Positions 36,887-46,115 of a DNA stretch of 62,674 bases are shown one piece after another. Under the pieces are notes generated by a model. That model worked only from the letters and a program-made list of their open reading frames with translations. It was not told the origin of the DNA and did not search any database. Every line of letters begins with the position of its first letter. Position 1 is the first letter of the stretch. Source of the stretch: Bacteroidales bacterium Bact_19 (GTDB lineage: Bacteria > Bacteroidota > Bacteroidia > Bacteroidales > ML635J-15); contig LUZK01000007.1 in NCBI GenBank assembly GCA_001603595.1, positions 1 to 62,674 on the forward strand. Reading direction: 5' to 3'. The position numbers were made by a program, and so were the translations under genes.

Positions 36887-36897
36887 AATTCTTGAAT

Positions 36898-38262
36898 ATG
36901 GATATTGAAACTTCTTATAAAAAATATATAAGGCTTTTTGAAGAAATATCTTCAAAACTTAAAAATGAAGATAGCGAGTTTGTTTTCAATACTCGCATGG
37001 CGGCTTTTAAAAAATTCAAAGATGCAGGATTACCGGATCATAATCACGAAAACTATAAATATGCCGGCATAGCGGAAATTTTATCAGAAGATTATGAGTT
37101 TTCTTTAGAATCACGACAAGCTCTGGTTGATTTAAACCAATTTTTTGAATGTGAAGTTAAAGATTTAGACACTCATGTTATTTTACTTTCAAACGGTGAA
37201 TATTATCAAAACAATAAACCCATAGAGGGCATCAACGAAAATGTTATTATTTGCAGTTTGAAAGAAGCAAAATTTAAACATAAAGAAATCTTTGAAAAAT
37301 ATTACAACAAGACCGTGTCAGAAAGCAATGACAGCTATGCTGCTCTAAATGCCATGTTTGCTAATGACGGATTATTTATTTATATTCCTGATAACACAAA
37401 AGTCAACAAAACCATTCAACTTGTAAATCTAACACATGGTTTCGGCAACAAAAACGTTTTCAAAAGAAATCTTGTTGTTGTTGGAAAAAATGCCGAATTA
37501 TCATTGATTATTTGTGATCACACCCTTAACAACAGTAAAAATTTCACCATTGACATCACAGAAAGTTATATTGAAGAAAACGGATATTTACAATATCATA
37601 CCTTGCAAAACGAACCTAACAAATCATCTGTAATAAACAATCTATTCATTCAACTTGAAAGATATGCAAGAATAAATTCTTTTGTATTGTCTTTACACGG
37701 AGGGATTATCAGAAATAATCTTTATGCAAAGCTTTCAGGAGAAAATTCCGAAGCAAATCTTTACGGAGTAAATTTAACAGACAGAAAACAAAGAATAGAC
37801 AATTTTACAATCATAGACCATATTTCTCCTAACAGTACAAGCAACGAACTTTACAAAGGCATTCTCGATGAAGAAGCCAAAGGATCATTTGCCGGAAGAA
37901 TTATTGTAAGGCCGGGAGCACAAAAGACAAATGCCTATCAAACAAACAAAAACATATGCCTCACGCCCGAAGCTAAGATGAGAACAAAACCACAACTGGA
38001 AATTTATGCCGATGATGTAAAATGCTCACATGGTGCAACAGTAGGTCAACTTGATGAAGATGCTCTTTTTTATTTAAGACAAAGAGGTATTGATTACAAA
38101 GAAGCACGCTTGCTATTAATGTTTGCTTTTGTAAATGATATTTTATTAAAAATGGAAATCGAGCCATTACGCAATAGAGTTGCAAGCCTTATAAATGCGA
38201 GATTACGTGGAGAGTTCAGCGACTGTTCACATTGTTTATTAAACTGTCATACAAGAGAATAA
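36898..38262 (+). CDS. sufD: Fe-S cluster assembly protein SufD
   Basis: SufD is the SufB-like partner in the SufBCD scaffold. The start at the ATG at 36898 gives 454 residues; a TTG two codons upstream is less likely. The C-terminal beta-helix holds RKQRIDNFTIIDHISPNSTSNELYKGIL near 300 and KCSHGATVGQLDEDALFYLRQRGI near 377, both SufD hallmarks, including the histidine in CSHGAT. The last residues (CSHCLLNCH) are cysteine-rich, which is not typical and may be a metal-binding tail. Only four bases separate it from the FeoB-like gene. Confidence 0.93.
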   Translation: MDIETSYKKYIRLFEEISSKLKNEDSEFVFNTRMAAFKKFKDAGLPDHNHENYKYAGIAEILSEDYEFSLESRQALVDLNQFFECEVKDLDTHVILLSNGEYYQNNKPIEGINENVIICSLKEAKFKHKEIFEKYYNKTVSESNDSYAALNAMFANDGLFIYIPDNTKVNKTIQLVNLTHGFGNKNVFKRNLVVVGKNAELSLIICDHTLNNSKNFTIDITESYIEENGYLQYHTLQNEPNKSSVINNLFIQLERYARINSFVLSLHGGIIRNNLYAKLSGENSEANLYGVNLTDRKQRIDNFTIIDHISPNSTSNELYKGILDEEAKGSFAGRIIVRPGAQKTNAYQTNKNICLTPEAKMRTKPQLEIYADDVKCSHGATVGQLDEDALFYLRQRGIDYKEARLLLMFAFVNDILLKMEIEPLRNRVASLINARLRGEFSDCSHCLLNCHTRE

Positions 38263-38266
38263 TACT

Positions 38267-40603
38267 ATGGTGCACACTCCGGAAGTAGAAATTGGAAGAG
38301 AATACTACATTAGTAAACTCACAGGTAGATGGGGCATTAGACGCAGAATAAATTCCATAGGGATAAATTCCGGGGAAAAAATCATTTTCATAAGAAAAAA
38401 CCGTAGCGGACAATATATTTTTAAATTTTCGGATAAGAAGAAAAAACAAAAGTTACCAAACAATTATCTTCATTTTATAAATCTTATTCCTACAGATGAT
38501 CCGAACTTTGAAATAAAGGCAATTGCAGATTCAAAAACTATTTACGTTGATATTTTTCGAAACGAAGATACTCCCTGTTTAAGTATTTTCGAAAAAGAAA
38601 ACGAATATAATTTTAATGACTACAAGTTCATAATAAACTATTTACCGGCAACATCTACAATTTACGGAGAACAATACGAAAGAAAAAAACTTAGAAACAA
38701 AATTTTCAGCGATTTTCCTGATGTTTTCTTTGGTATTTTAGACTTTAACAACCTCGAAAACGATTTGTTTCTTCTCACCCAATTTATTGACATGGATGCG
38801 AAAATTGTTTTGGTTGTTAAGAATTATGACGAAAGCAAACTCGAAAATCCTGTTGATTTCGACCTTTTGGGAAAACTTATTGGTATCCCGGTATTAACAA
38901 TAAAAGAAGTCGAAGGCGTTATTTCCGAAGAAGATAGAAAAAAACTTTTTGAAACTTTAATTCGCACTCACAAAGATATTGAGCCAGATGTTCGGCATGT
39001 GCACGTTAATTTTGGCAGAGAAATCGAAAAAAGTATTTCTAACATTAAAAAATTCTTAAAGCGAAGAACAAAAAACGATTTTATTGCTTCAGCACGATAT
39101 CTTGCTATTGGTTTGTTGGAAAACGACCCTCTGATTTATAAACTTTTTGAAAACGAAAAATGGTATAACAAATTAAAACAAAAACGCAAAACAGAGACCG
39201 AAAAGTTATCAAGTTTATATAACGACCATATTTTTAACATTATAAAAAATGCCAGAAAGGCTTTTGTGAGCGGTGCCATTAAAGAGATCAATGCCCCATA
39301 CCAACCGGAGACACTTACAAAAAAAATAGACAAAATAGTAACACATAAGTTCTGGGGGTTTCCGATTTTTATAGTTTTTATGACTTTAACATTTTACTCT
39401 ACTTTCGAAATAGGAAAATTTCCAATGCATTGGTTAGAAATTGGCATAGAACATTTAACAAACTATCTCGAAAAAACTCTGCCCCCCGGATTCTGGAAAG
39501 ATTTGATTATTAACGGAGCTATTGACGGTGTTGGAGGAGTTCTGGTTTTTCTGCCCAATATTTTTATACTTTTCTTTTTCATCGGATTTCTTGAAACATC
39601 AGGATATATGTCGCGTGCAGCCTTTATTATGGATAAATATATGCACAAAATTGGCTTACACGGTAAATCATTTATCCCTATGATTATGGGATTCGGGTGT
39701 ACTGTACCGGCTATTTTAAGCACACGTATCCTCGAAAATAAAAGAGACAGAATACTCACAATGCTTGTCGTACCCTTTATGTCATGTTCTGCTCGTTTGC
39801 CTGTGTATATTTTGCTTATATCGGCATTTTTTCCCGAACAGCCGGTTCTGATCCTTTTTGGAATTTACGGTTTTGGAATTATGCTGGCAATGATTGTATC
39901 TTTGTTTTTCAGTAAAACCATTTTAAAACAGAAAGAAAATCCATATATAATGGAGCTTATGCCATACAAACGTCCAAGTATAAAACTACTGCTTTATTAC
40001 ACCTGGACACGAGGCAAAGAATATTTAAAAAAAATAGGAGGTATAATTCTGATTGGATCCGTAATAATCTGGCTATTGGGTTATTTTCCAAGGAATGTAG
40101 AATACAGCAAAAATTATGATGATCTTATAAGCAAAGCAAAAAGTACTGAAGAAATTAATGCCCTTTTACTCAAGAAGGAGGCAGAACATCACAAACTTTC
40201 CTACATCGGACAAATAGGTTCTATCATTGAACCTGTAATGCGACCTCTGGGGTTTGATTGGAAAATGAGTATAAGTTTAGTAGCAGGCATAGCCGGAAAA
40301 GAAATTACGGTTAGCACAATGGGAGTACTTTATCAAGCTAAAGACGAAGGACACTCTTTGCAGAACAAATTAAAATCCGAAGTATATAATTCAGGTCCAA
40401 AAGCAGGACAACCTGTTTTCAACAAACTTGTTGCTCTGGCATTCATGTTTTTTGTTTTAATATATTTTCCGTGTATGGCTGTAATTTCAGCCATCTGGAA
40501 AGAATCTAAATTCAAGTGGGCAGTTTTTACGGCAGTTTATACCACAACATTAGCATGGTTAGTAGCCTTTGCCATATATCAAATAGGAAGTATTACACAG
40601 TGA
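38267..40603 (+). CDS. FeoA-FeoB-type membrane transporter with a degenerate GTPase domain
   Basis: The 778-residue protein has a FeoA-like SH3 region (residues 5-72), a remnant of the FeoB G domain (about 82-235), and an intact FeoB membrane domain (about 360-778) with GFLETSGYMSRAAFIMD, the gate MGFGCTVPAILSTR near 475 and SCSARLPVY near 506. In the G-domain stretch no GxxxxGKS Walker A exists, the G3 DLPG reads NYLPATS (124-130), and G4 (NxxD) reads KNYDES (185-190). FeoB uses GTP to drive Fe(II) import; this copy appears unable to bind GTP. It follows sufD by four bases, so it may serve iron import or sensing for cluster assembly. Confidence 0.85.
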   Translation: MVHTPEVEIGREYYISKLTGRWGIRRRINSIGINSGEKIIFIRKNRSGQYIFKFSDKKKKQKLPNNYLHFINLIPTDDPNFEIKAIADSKTIYVDIFRNEDTPCLSIFEKENEYNFNDYKFIINYLPATSTIYGEQYERKKLRNKIFSDFPDVFFGILDFNNLENDLFLLTQFIDMDAKIVLVVKNYDESKLENPVDFDLLGKLIGIPVLTIKEVEGVISEEDRKKLFETLIRTHKDIEPDVRHVHVNFGREIEKSISNIKKFLKRRTKNDFIASARYLAIGLLENDPLIYKLFENEKWYNKLKQKRKTETEKLSSLYNDHIFNIIKNARKAFVSGAIKEINAPYQPETLTKKIDKIVTHKFWGFPIFIVFMTLTFYSTFEIGKFPMHWLEIGIEHLTNYLEKTLPPGFWKDLIINGAIDGVGGVLVFLPNIFILFFFIGFLETSGYMSRAAFIMDKYMHKIGLHGKSFIPMIMGFGCTVPAILSTRILENKRDRILTMLVVPFMSCSARLPVYILLISAFFPEQPVLILFGIYGFGIMLAMIVSLFFSKTILKQKENPYIMELMPYKRPSIKLLLYYTWTRGKEYLKKIGGIILIGSVIIWLLGYFPRNVEYSKNYDDLISKAKSTEEINALLLKKEAEHHKLSYIGQIGSIIEPVMRPLGFDWKMSISLVAGIAGKEITVSTMGVLYQAKDEGHSLQNKLKSEVYNSGPKAGQPVFNKLVALAFMFFVLIYFPCMAVISAIWKESKFKWAVFTAVYTTTLAWLVAFAIYQIGSITQ

Positions 40604-40658
40604 TTTAAAAAATCTTCGCAAAATTGTATTATTTTTACTTAAAATAAAAACTTTGTAT

Positions 40659-41984
40659 ATGAAATTTCCAGATCAATTAAGCCGCAATCATATCGCTGAA
40701 TTGAAAAAATATGTAATTGTTGAACCTTATCCGTTTTCAATAGATTTAAAAAATTCACGCGGAATGTTTATTCAAACCGTTGAAGGCGAAAAAATATTCG
40801 ACTGGACAGGTTTGTACGGGTCAAAACTGTTGGGATACAATCATCCGGGAATGTTCGAAAAAGAATATATAGAAAAATTGATTTTTGCGGCAAACAATAA
40901 AATGCCCAATCCTGATTTCCTTACTCCTGAATGTTTAGAGTATTATCGTTTGCTGCACGAGATAGCTCCTCGTTGTATGAAAAACGAAAAACTCGAAGTT
41001 TACAGTGTTAACTCGGGAGCCGAAGCAGTAGAAAATATGATGAAATATTTTATTAACATCTACAATAAACGAATGATAAGTTGTGGAAAACCTATTACTC
41101 AACGACGTTTTATATATTTTGATCAGGCTTTTCATGGACGAACTGTATTTGCACTAAATGTAACAGTTTTAGATCATGATCCGATACTTAATAAAGATTT
41201 TAAAGGTATTATTCCGGGTAATCTAAGAATGCCATTTCCTGCATATAACAGTGAACTAAGTTACAAAGAAAACCTTAGTGAGATGAAAAATTCATTATCA
41301 GCACTAGAATATGCAATGAAAACATATCAGGATGAAATAGTTGGTCTTATCTTAGAGCCTCTTCAAGGAGCAGGAGGACAAAGGCATGCACTTCCAGAAT
41401 TTTATACCGAACTAAGTAAACTTTGCAAAAAATATAATATTCTCTGGGGACTTGACGAAGTACAAACAGCAGGCGGACAAACAGGTGAAATCTTTGCAAT
41501 TGATTTATTCGACATCCCCTATCCTCCAAATGCAGTGGCAACCGCAAAAAAATTCGGAAACGGGGTTGTTTATATGATAAAACCAATGGAAGATATTGGA
41601 GTACTTGACTCTACATGGGGAGGCACATTAGCCGATATGGTGAGATTTGTACAAGAATGGAAAATCGTTCGGAATGAAAAACTAATTGAACAAATACCCG
41701 AAAAAACTGAGTATCTAAAAAAGGCATTGTATAGTTTAAAAGAAAAATATACAGAAATTATTTATAATATTAGAGGATTAGGCATTTACCAAGGTTTTAG
41801 TTTAAAAGAAAAAGAATTGAAATCAATACTTATCGAAAAAGCATTGCAAGAACAAAATCTCTTGCTACTGGGAGCAGGACCAAACACTATTCGCTTAAGA
41901 CCCCCACTAGATATGAGTTTTGAAGATGTTGATTTGCTGCATGAAAAACTAGACCTGGTATTAAAAACTTTTAAATCAATATGA
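40659..41984 (+). CDS. Class III PLP-dependent aminotransferase (L-lysine 6-transaminase-like)
   Basis: From the ATG at 40659 the enzyme is 441 residues; a TTG six bases upstream is the alternative. Class III motifs are present: NSGAEAVENMMKYF near 118, FDQAFHGRT near 154, ILEPLQGAGG near 231, GLDEVQTAGG near 264, the PLP lysine in the Lys-Lys pair of ATAKKFGNG near 297, and DSTWGGTLADMVRF near 317, which is the pattern seen in lysine epsilon-aminotransferases. It would move the epsilon-amino group of lysine (or a similar omega-amine) to 2-oxoglutarate; specificity is inferred. Its stop overlaps the lipase gene start (ATGA). Confidence 0.8.
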   Translation: MKFPDQLSRNHIAELKKYVIVEPYPFSIDLKNSRGMFIQTVEGEKIFDWTGLYGSKLLGYNHPGMFEKEYIEKLIFAANNKMPNPDFLTPECLEYYRLLHEIAPRCMKNEKLEVYSVNSGAEAVENMMKYFINIYNKRMISCGKPITQRRFIYFDQAFHGRTVFALNVTVLDHDPILNKDFKGIIPGNLRMPFPAYNSELSYKENLSEMKNSLSALEYAMKTYQDEIVGLILEPLQGAGGQRHALPEFYTELSKLCKKYNILWGLDEVQTAGGQTGEIFAIDLFDIPYPPNAVATAKKFGNGVVYMIKPMEDIGVLDSTWGGTLADMVRFVQEWKIVRNEKLIEQIPEKTEYLKKALYSLKEKYTEIIYNIRGLGIYQGFSLKEKELKSILIEKALQEQNLLLLGAGPNTIRLRPPLDMSFEDVDLLHEKLDLVLKTFKSI

Positions 41985-42685
41985 AAAAACTTTTAATCAT
42001 AGTTTTTCTCCCCTTTTTAATTATTAAACCTGTTTTTTCTTCTCACATAATTTTTCTTGTTCATGGATATGCAAATCCAAATTTAATTCTATTAAGAATA
42101 AACATCAAACTGAGACAAAACAATTTTACAACCATAAATTATCAATATCCGGGATTATTTGTTGACCTCGAACGTCTTGGTGAAAGTTTATATTACGACA
42201 TAAAAAACACACAAACTGATACTGTTTCTTTTGTAACACATTCTATGGGAGCTCTTGTGCTACGATCAATGATGAAATTTGCTGCATCAGATTTTACTTT
42301 TCCTGTCATTCACAGAATAGTAATGATAACCCCTCCAAATCGAGGAGCCGACATTGCCGACTTTTTGGGATTTACTTTTTTAAAACCATTTTTGGGACCT
42401 AATGTTATAAAAATGAAAACTGATACTTTATCTTACGCAAACAAACTTCCTATACCCATAAATACAGAAATTGGAGTTATTATAGGACAAAGAGGAGATG
42501 GAAAAGGCTATAACCCATTGATAAAAGGAGATAATGACGGTCTTATTAGACCTGAAAACAAACTTTTAGGAAATGAAAAAGATGTTTTAACTGTGCAACA
42601 TAATCATTTTACAGTACTGATAGTTGATGATGTTTTAAATTCCATTATAAACTTTTTGAAATACGGAAAGTTTAACCCGTATTAA
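41981..42685 (+). CDS. Secreted/periplasmic alpha/beta hydrolase (lipase-like)
   Basis: The 234-residue protein has an N-terminal signal (residues 1-21, ending FSS) and a small alpha/beta-hydrolase fold with oxyanion-region HGYANP near 29 and nucleophile elbow THSMGA (Ser88). A probable acid is the aspartate in KGDNDGLIRP and the base is in QHNHFTVL near the C-terminus. It resembles PGAP1-like or bacterial triacylglycerol lipases, and the substrate is not deducible. It overlaps the aminotransferase stop by four bases. The plus-strand cluster ends here, before a G+C-rich islet. Confidence 0.8.
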   Translation: MKKLLIIVFLPFLIIKPVFSSHIIFLVHGYANPNLILLRINIKLRQNNFTTINYQYPGLFVDLERLGESLYYDIKNTQTDTVSFVTHSMGALVLRSMMKFAASDFTFPVIHRIVMITPPNRGADIADFLGFTFLKPFLGPNVIKMKTDTLSYANKLPIPINTEIGVIIGQRGDGKGYNPLIKGDNDGLIRPENKLLGNEKDVLTVQHNHFTVLIVDDVLNSIINFLKYGKFNPY

Positions 42686-42912
42686 GCAAACCCTGTAAAC
42701 TGAACCATGAAATAGCGAAAATAGCACCGACATAGAGACATTTGGAGAGCACTTTGAGAAGCTCAGTATGGCACTTCAACAACCGGATAGAACGGCAGTG
42801 ATATTTATTGGGACTCTGCTTTGCTTTTCCGACGGAAGAACAGATACGTAACATACGGTGGTTTCGACAACGCTCAACCACCGTATGTACGGGAATAGTG
42901 CATTCTGAAATA
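42686..42912. other. G+C-rich noncoding islet between convergent genes
   Basis: By hand count about 44% G+C over 227 bases, against roughly one third in the flanking genes. It contains a strong 13-bp perfect inverted repeat. Both strands have open frames, but none carries a recognisable domain and the strongest run crosses the end of the TonB-receptor gene. It may be a relic or a small mobile sequence. Confidence 0.5.
42851..42888. repeat. Perfect 13-bp inverted repeat with 12-base loop
   Basis: ACATACGGTGGTT at 42851-42863 pairs with AACCACCGTATGT at 42876-42888. There is no T-run after it on either strand, so it is not a standard terminator. It is the most stable hairpin within the islet. 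Confidence 0.85.
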
Positions 42913-45321
42913 TTAGAAAACAGTCTTAATTCCAACAATAAAGTTTCTGCCGGGAGCAACAATTCCTGAACTATACGGGCGATATCTTATGTCGAGAATA
43001 TTTTCCACACCTGCAGTAAGGATAAAATTATCTCCAAATTTATACATAGCTTTCATGTTTAATGTGTACCATGCCGGAGAATATGGATTTCCGTTTTCAT
43101 CTCTTGCATACATATAGTCTTTTGAAATTTCTTCCTGAGGCATGTTTTCATAACTTACCTCTCCGCTAAATTTCGAATATAAATCCAATCTAAATTTTTC
43201 TCCGGAATAGAACACGGCAGCAGTACCAAAATATGGAGCAGCATGCCGTAAAGGGCTGGTAGTACCATCGTCAAGTTCTTCTTCTCCTTTTTGATAATTA
43301 AATCTGCCGTGGAGTCCAATACCTGATGAATGTTTGATTTCAACTCCGGCCTGAAAACCATAAACTGTAGCAAAAGCAGCATTTTGTACAGCCTGAACTT
43401 TAGCCATTTCTCCCTGATAAATTATACTATCCTGCCCATTAAAACTAAAGTCTCGCCGAACCAGAGCATTGTCCAAAAATGTATAATAGCCTGTGAGCTG
43501 AATGCGAGCAAATTCGCCAAAAATTTTTGTAATCGAACCTTCACCGTTATATGCATACTCTGCTTTTAAATCAGGATTTGGAACCATAACATATCCAGGT
43601 TGCGAATCAAAAATTTTTCCCATATCATCCACATTCGGCGAACGAAAACCTGTTGAAACATTCGCTGCAAAAATCCAATTACTTGTAGGAGAATAATTTA
43701 ATCCCAGTGTTCCGGTTACAGCACCATCATTAAGTTTTGCATTAACAAACGGAAAACTGTAAAAACTCGTATCAAAATCAGCATTCAATAGATAATGATT
43801 ATATCTAATCCCTGACAGAAGATTCAATTTTTCGGTAAAATTATGGCGATAAAGTCCGTAAACCGCTAAAGAAGTCCAATCTGATTGTGGATATCTCGAT
43901 TGTGCGTGATTTTCTGCAAGAGTAATAATATTTTGGTCTATTCCCATTGATTTTACGTAATTATAAACAGCATCAAATCCATAAAAAATCTCATTTTTTT
44001 CAGTGAAATTTTTATTAAAATCAACAGAAACCGACGCAGCCTCAACTTCTTCGAAACGTTTTGACCTTGTTGGTTTATTAAAGCCACGATCAATACGACT
44101 TTCTTCAAAATGCTGATAAGCCAGGCGAATAATCATTGAGTTATATATTTCAGTACTGTGCTTTGTTTCGAGGCTCAAACTGTTAAACATCCACATCTGA
44201 GGACCATAATACCATTCAGCTGATCGCGGAAGATTATTTTTAACCCTAATTAAACGATCATACCTCGGGATATCAGAACTTTCGGTATAGATAAAATTAT
44301 ATTTCAATTCTATTTTATCATAAGGTTTAAATGAAAACTTTTGCATAAAATTTTTCTGATTGTAATCTGTTGGTTTCTGAACAAGGGAATCAGAATTTCT
44401 TATCATATAATCAGTATTGTTTAATGTTTGTACATAAAAAGTATCGAGATATTCCGAAGGTCCTTTTGATCCCATCCGTAAATCGCCATAATCATTATAA
44501 GATATACTTGTAAGCATGGCAAATTTTTCCCAACCTAAATTTATATCAAAATGTCCGGTTTTTTCGTCATTTGCCGTAGAAGTTCTCAGCATTGAAGATC
44601 CTTTCACAAACATTTGATCATTATCGGAATACTGTGTACTTAGGGTATTAAAATTCATCACTCCGCCAATTGCATCGCTACCATAAACCACAGAACCGGG
44701 ACCAAAAATAATTTCGGTATTTTCAATTGTATAAGGATCTATTGAAATAACGTTATGAACATTGCCGCTACGAAAAATTGCAGTGTTCATTTTTATTCCG
44801 TCAACTGATATGAGAACTCTGTTAGTTGCAAAACCTCGTAACATTGGCGACCCCCCGCCTTGCTGGCTTTTCTGCACAAACACCTCGCCACTCTGGGCAA
44901 TAACATCTGCTGCTGTTTGAGGATTCTGAAAAGCTATTTCCGATGCCCGAATTGCTGAAACGTGCATTGGAAGTTGCCGTTGAGGTTGTTGCCACTTTAC
45001 CGCAGATACCACAACCTGATCAAGAGTTATGGGAGAGGTTTTTAAAAATATTTCGTTTTTTCCGAAATTAAGTTTTTCGATATGAATAGCTCTCTTTTCA
45101 TATCCCAATAAACTAATAACCAATTCATTGCAGCCTAATCCACTCAAATCGGCTTTGCCTTTTGCATCGGTTACAACTATTTTTTCGCCTGAAACACAAG
45201 ATATTGTGGCAAATTCAATCGGTTTTCCGGAATAATAATCTTTTACAATTATTTCCTGTGCCTTCAAATTAAGCACAAAAAAAACATTCAAAACCAAAAT
45301 TGATAATATATAATTTTTCAT
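42913..45321 (-). CDS. TonB-dependent outer-membrane receptor (heme/haemoglobin-receptor-like)
   Basis: From the ATG at 45321 (an ATG 24 bases upstream is less likely because the signal peptide starts at this one) the protein is 802 residues. It has a signal peptide ending LKAQE, a carboxypeptidase-regulatory-like domain (about 22-100), a plug (about 110-250, with QQGGGSPMLRGFATNRVLISVDG) and a 22-strand barrel ending in Phe (IKTVF). The boxes FRSPNVDD and VPNPDL resemble the FRAP/NPNL motifs of heme receptors, but no histidine lies between them. It would use the ExbB/ExbD/TonB system to import a large ligand, possibly heme. A 176-residue membrane-anchored protein is encoded 61 bases upstream. 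Confidence 0.88.
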   Translation of the reverse strand: MKNYILSILVLNVFFVLNLKAQEIIVKDYYSGKPIEFATISCVSGEKIVVTDAKGKADLSGLGCNELVISLLGYEKRAIHIEKLNFGKNEIFLKTSPITLDQVVVSAVKWQQPQRQLPMHVSAIRASEIAFQNPQTAADVIAQSGEVFVQKSQQGGGSPMLRGFATNRVLISVDGIKMNTAIFRSGNVHNVISIDPYTIENTEIIFGPGSVVYGSDAIGGVMNFNTLSTQYSDNDQMFVKGSSMLRTSTANDEKTGHFDINLGWEKFAMLTSISYNDYGDLRMGSKGPSEYLDTFYVQTLNNTDYMIRNSDSLVQKPTDYNQKNFMQKFSFKPYDKIELKYNFIYTESSDIPRYDRLIRVKNNLPRSAEWYYGPQMWMFNSLSLETKHSTEIYNSMIIRLAYQHFEESRIDRGFNKPTRSKRFEEVEAASVSVDFNKNFTEKNEIFYGFDAVYNYVKSMGIDQNIITLAENHAQSRYPQSDWTSLAVYGLYRHNFTEKLNLLSGIRYNHYLLNADFDTSFYSFPFVNAKLNDGAVTGTLGLNYSPTSNWIFAANVSTGFRSPNVDDMGKIFDSQPGYVMVPNPDLKAEYAYNGEGSITKIFGEFARIQLTGYYTFLDNALVRRDFSFNGQDSIIYQGEMAKVQAVQNAAFATVYGFQAGVEIKHSSGIGLHGRFNYQKGEEELDDGTTSPLRHAAPYFGTAAVFYSGEKFRLDLYSKFSGEVSYENMPQEEISKDYMYARDENGNPYSPAWYTLNMKAMYKFGDNFILTAGVENILDIRYRPYSSGIVAPGRNFIVGIKTVF

Positions 45322-45382
45322 AATAATTCTATTTTTATTAAACAAAATGATTTAACTTACACACTAAAAGTTAACTGTTAAA

Positions 45383-45913
45383 TCAAAATTTGGGAGGATT
45401 TGTAATCTCTTTATAAAATAAGAATTTGTAATCGAAATTCGGATAAATAAATTTATTTAATTCATTCTCAAAAACTTTAAATTCGTTAAATATGTCAATC
45501 GGAAAATAAAATAAATTCACAAAATCGGTAAAAATTTTAATGATACCTTGAAATTGCTTATTTATGGCATTGTTTTCATTAAATAAATTGTTTATTAATT
45601 GGAAAACACTTGTATTTGAATAATTTATACAGAAATAATAAATGATTGTTTTGCCAGAATATTTTAATCCGTTGAGGATGTAAACTTTATCATTATATTT
45701 TATTTCCCTGTCCGAAATCCAATAATTAAACAGATCAATTTCGTCAGGATTAACAACTAAAATAAGGTCTGCATTTTTATTCTTTCCCTCGTATAAGTTT
45801 ACCGAAGATTTAATTTTAGCAGAAAAAGAGAATATTCCAACCCAAAAAACAAGGTATGGAACAAATACCAAAAACAAAAGAAATAATATGGAAATATTAA
45901 TATTCTTTTTCAA
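45383..45913 (-). CDS. Membrane-anchored protein upstream of the TonB receptor, unknown function
   Basis: The 176-residue product has an N-terminal membrane or signal-anchor segment (about residues 7-28) followed by a soluble, aromatic-rich domain with no cysteine and no recognised motif. It is directly upstream of the receptor gene on the same strand and is likely co-transcribed with it. Short envelope genes next to TonB receptors can encode ligand-binding or assembly partners, but nothing in the sequence shows that. Codon use looks native. The function is unknown. Confidence 0.6.
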   Translation of the reverse strand: MKKNINISILFLLFLVFVPYLVFWVGIFSFSAKIKSSVNLYEGKNKNADLILVVNPDEIDLFNYWISDREIKYNDKVYILNGLKYSGKTIIYYFCINYSNTSVFQLINNLFNENNAINKQFQGIIKIFTDFVNLFYFPIDIFNEFKVFENELNKFIYPNFDYKFLFYKEITNPPKF

Positions 45914-46115
45914 TTAAAAAATTTTGTGCAAATATAACATAAATGTTTTTTGTTAATTTCTTGAACTAAAAAAGATTTATATCAAGACAGAATGGTTTTT
46001 TAAATTTAAAACGAAATCTTTCTTAGAATTTTCCTTATGAATTTGTTGAAAAACTTTAATAAAAAAATTCAGGAGTTGAAAACAATTAAATACTTTTGCA
46101 AAAAATATTTTAATT

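Noticed and set aside
42851-42888. Possible group II intron domain V or a terminator
   Set aside because: The hairpin has a 12-base loop, no catalytic-triad/bulge pattern of domain V and no T-run, so neither reading is supported.
42672-42962. Minus-strand open frame of 96 codons across the G+C-rich islet
   Set aside because: It shows no domain or signal, overlaps the end of the receptor gene in another frame, and its openness is explained by local composition.
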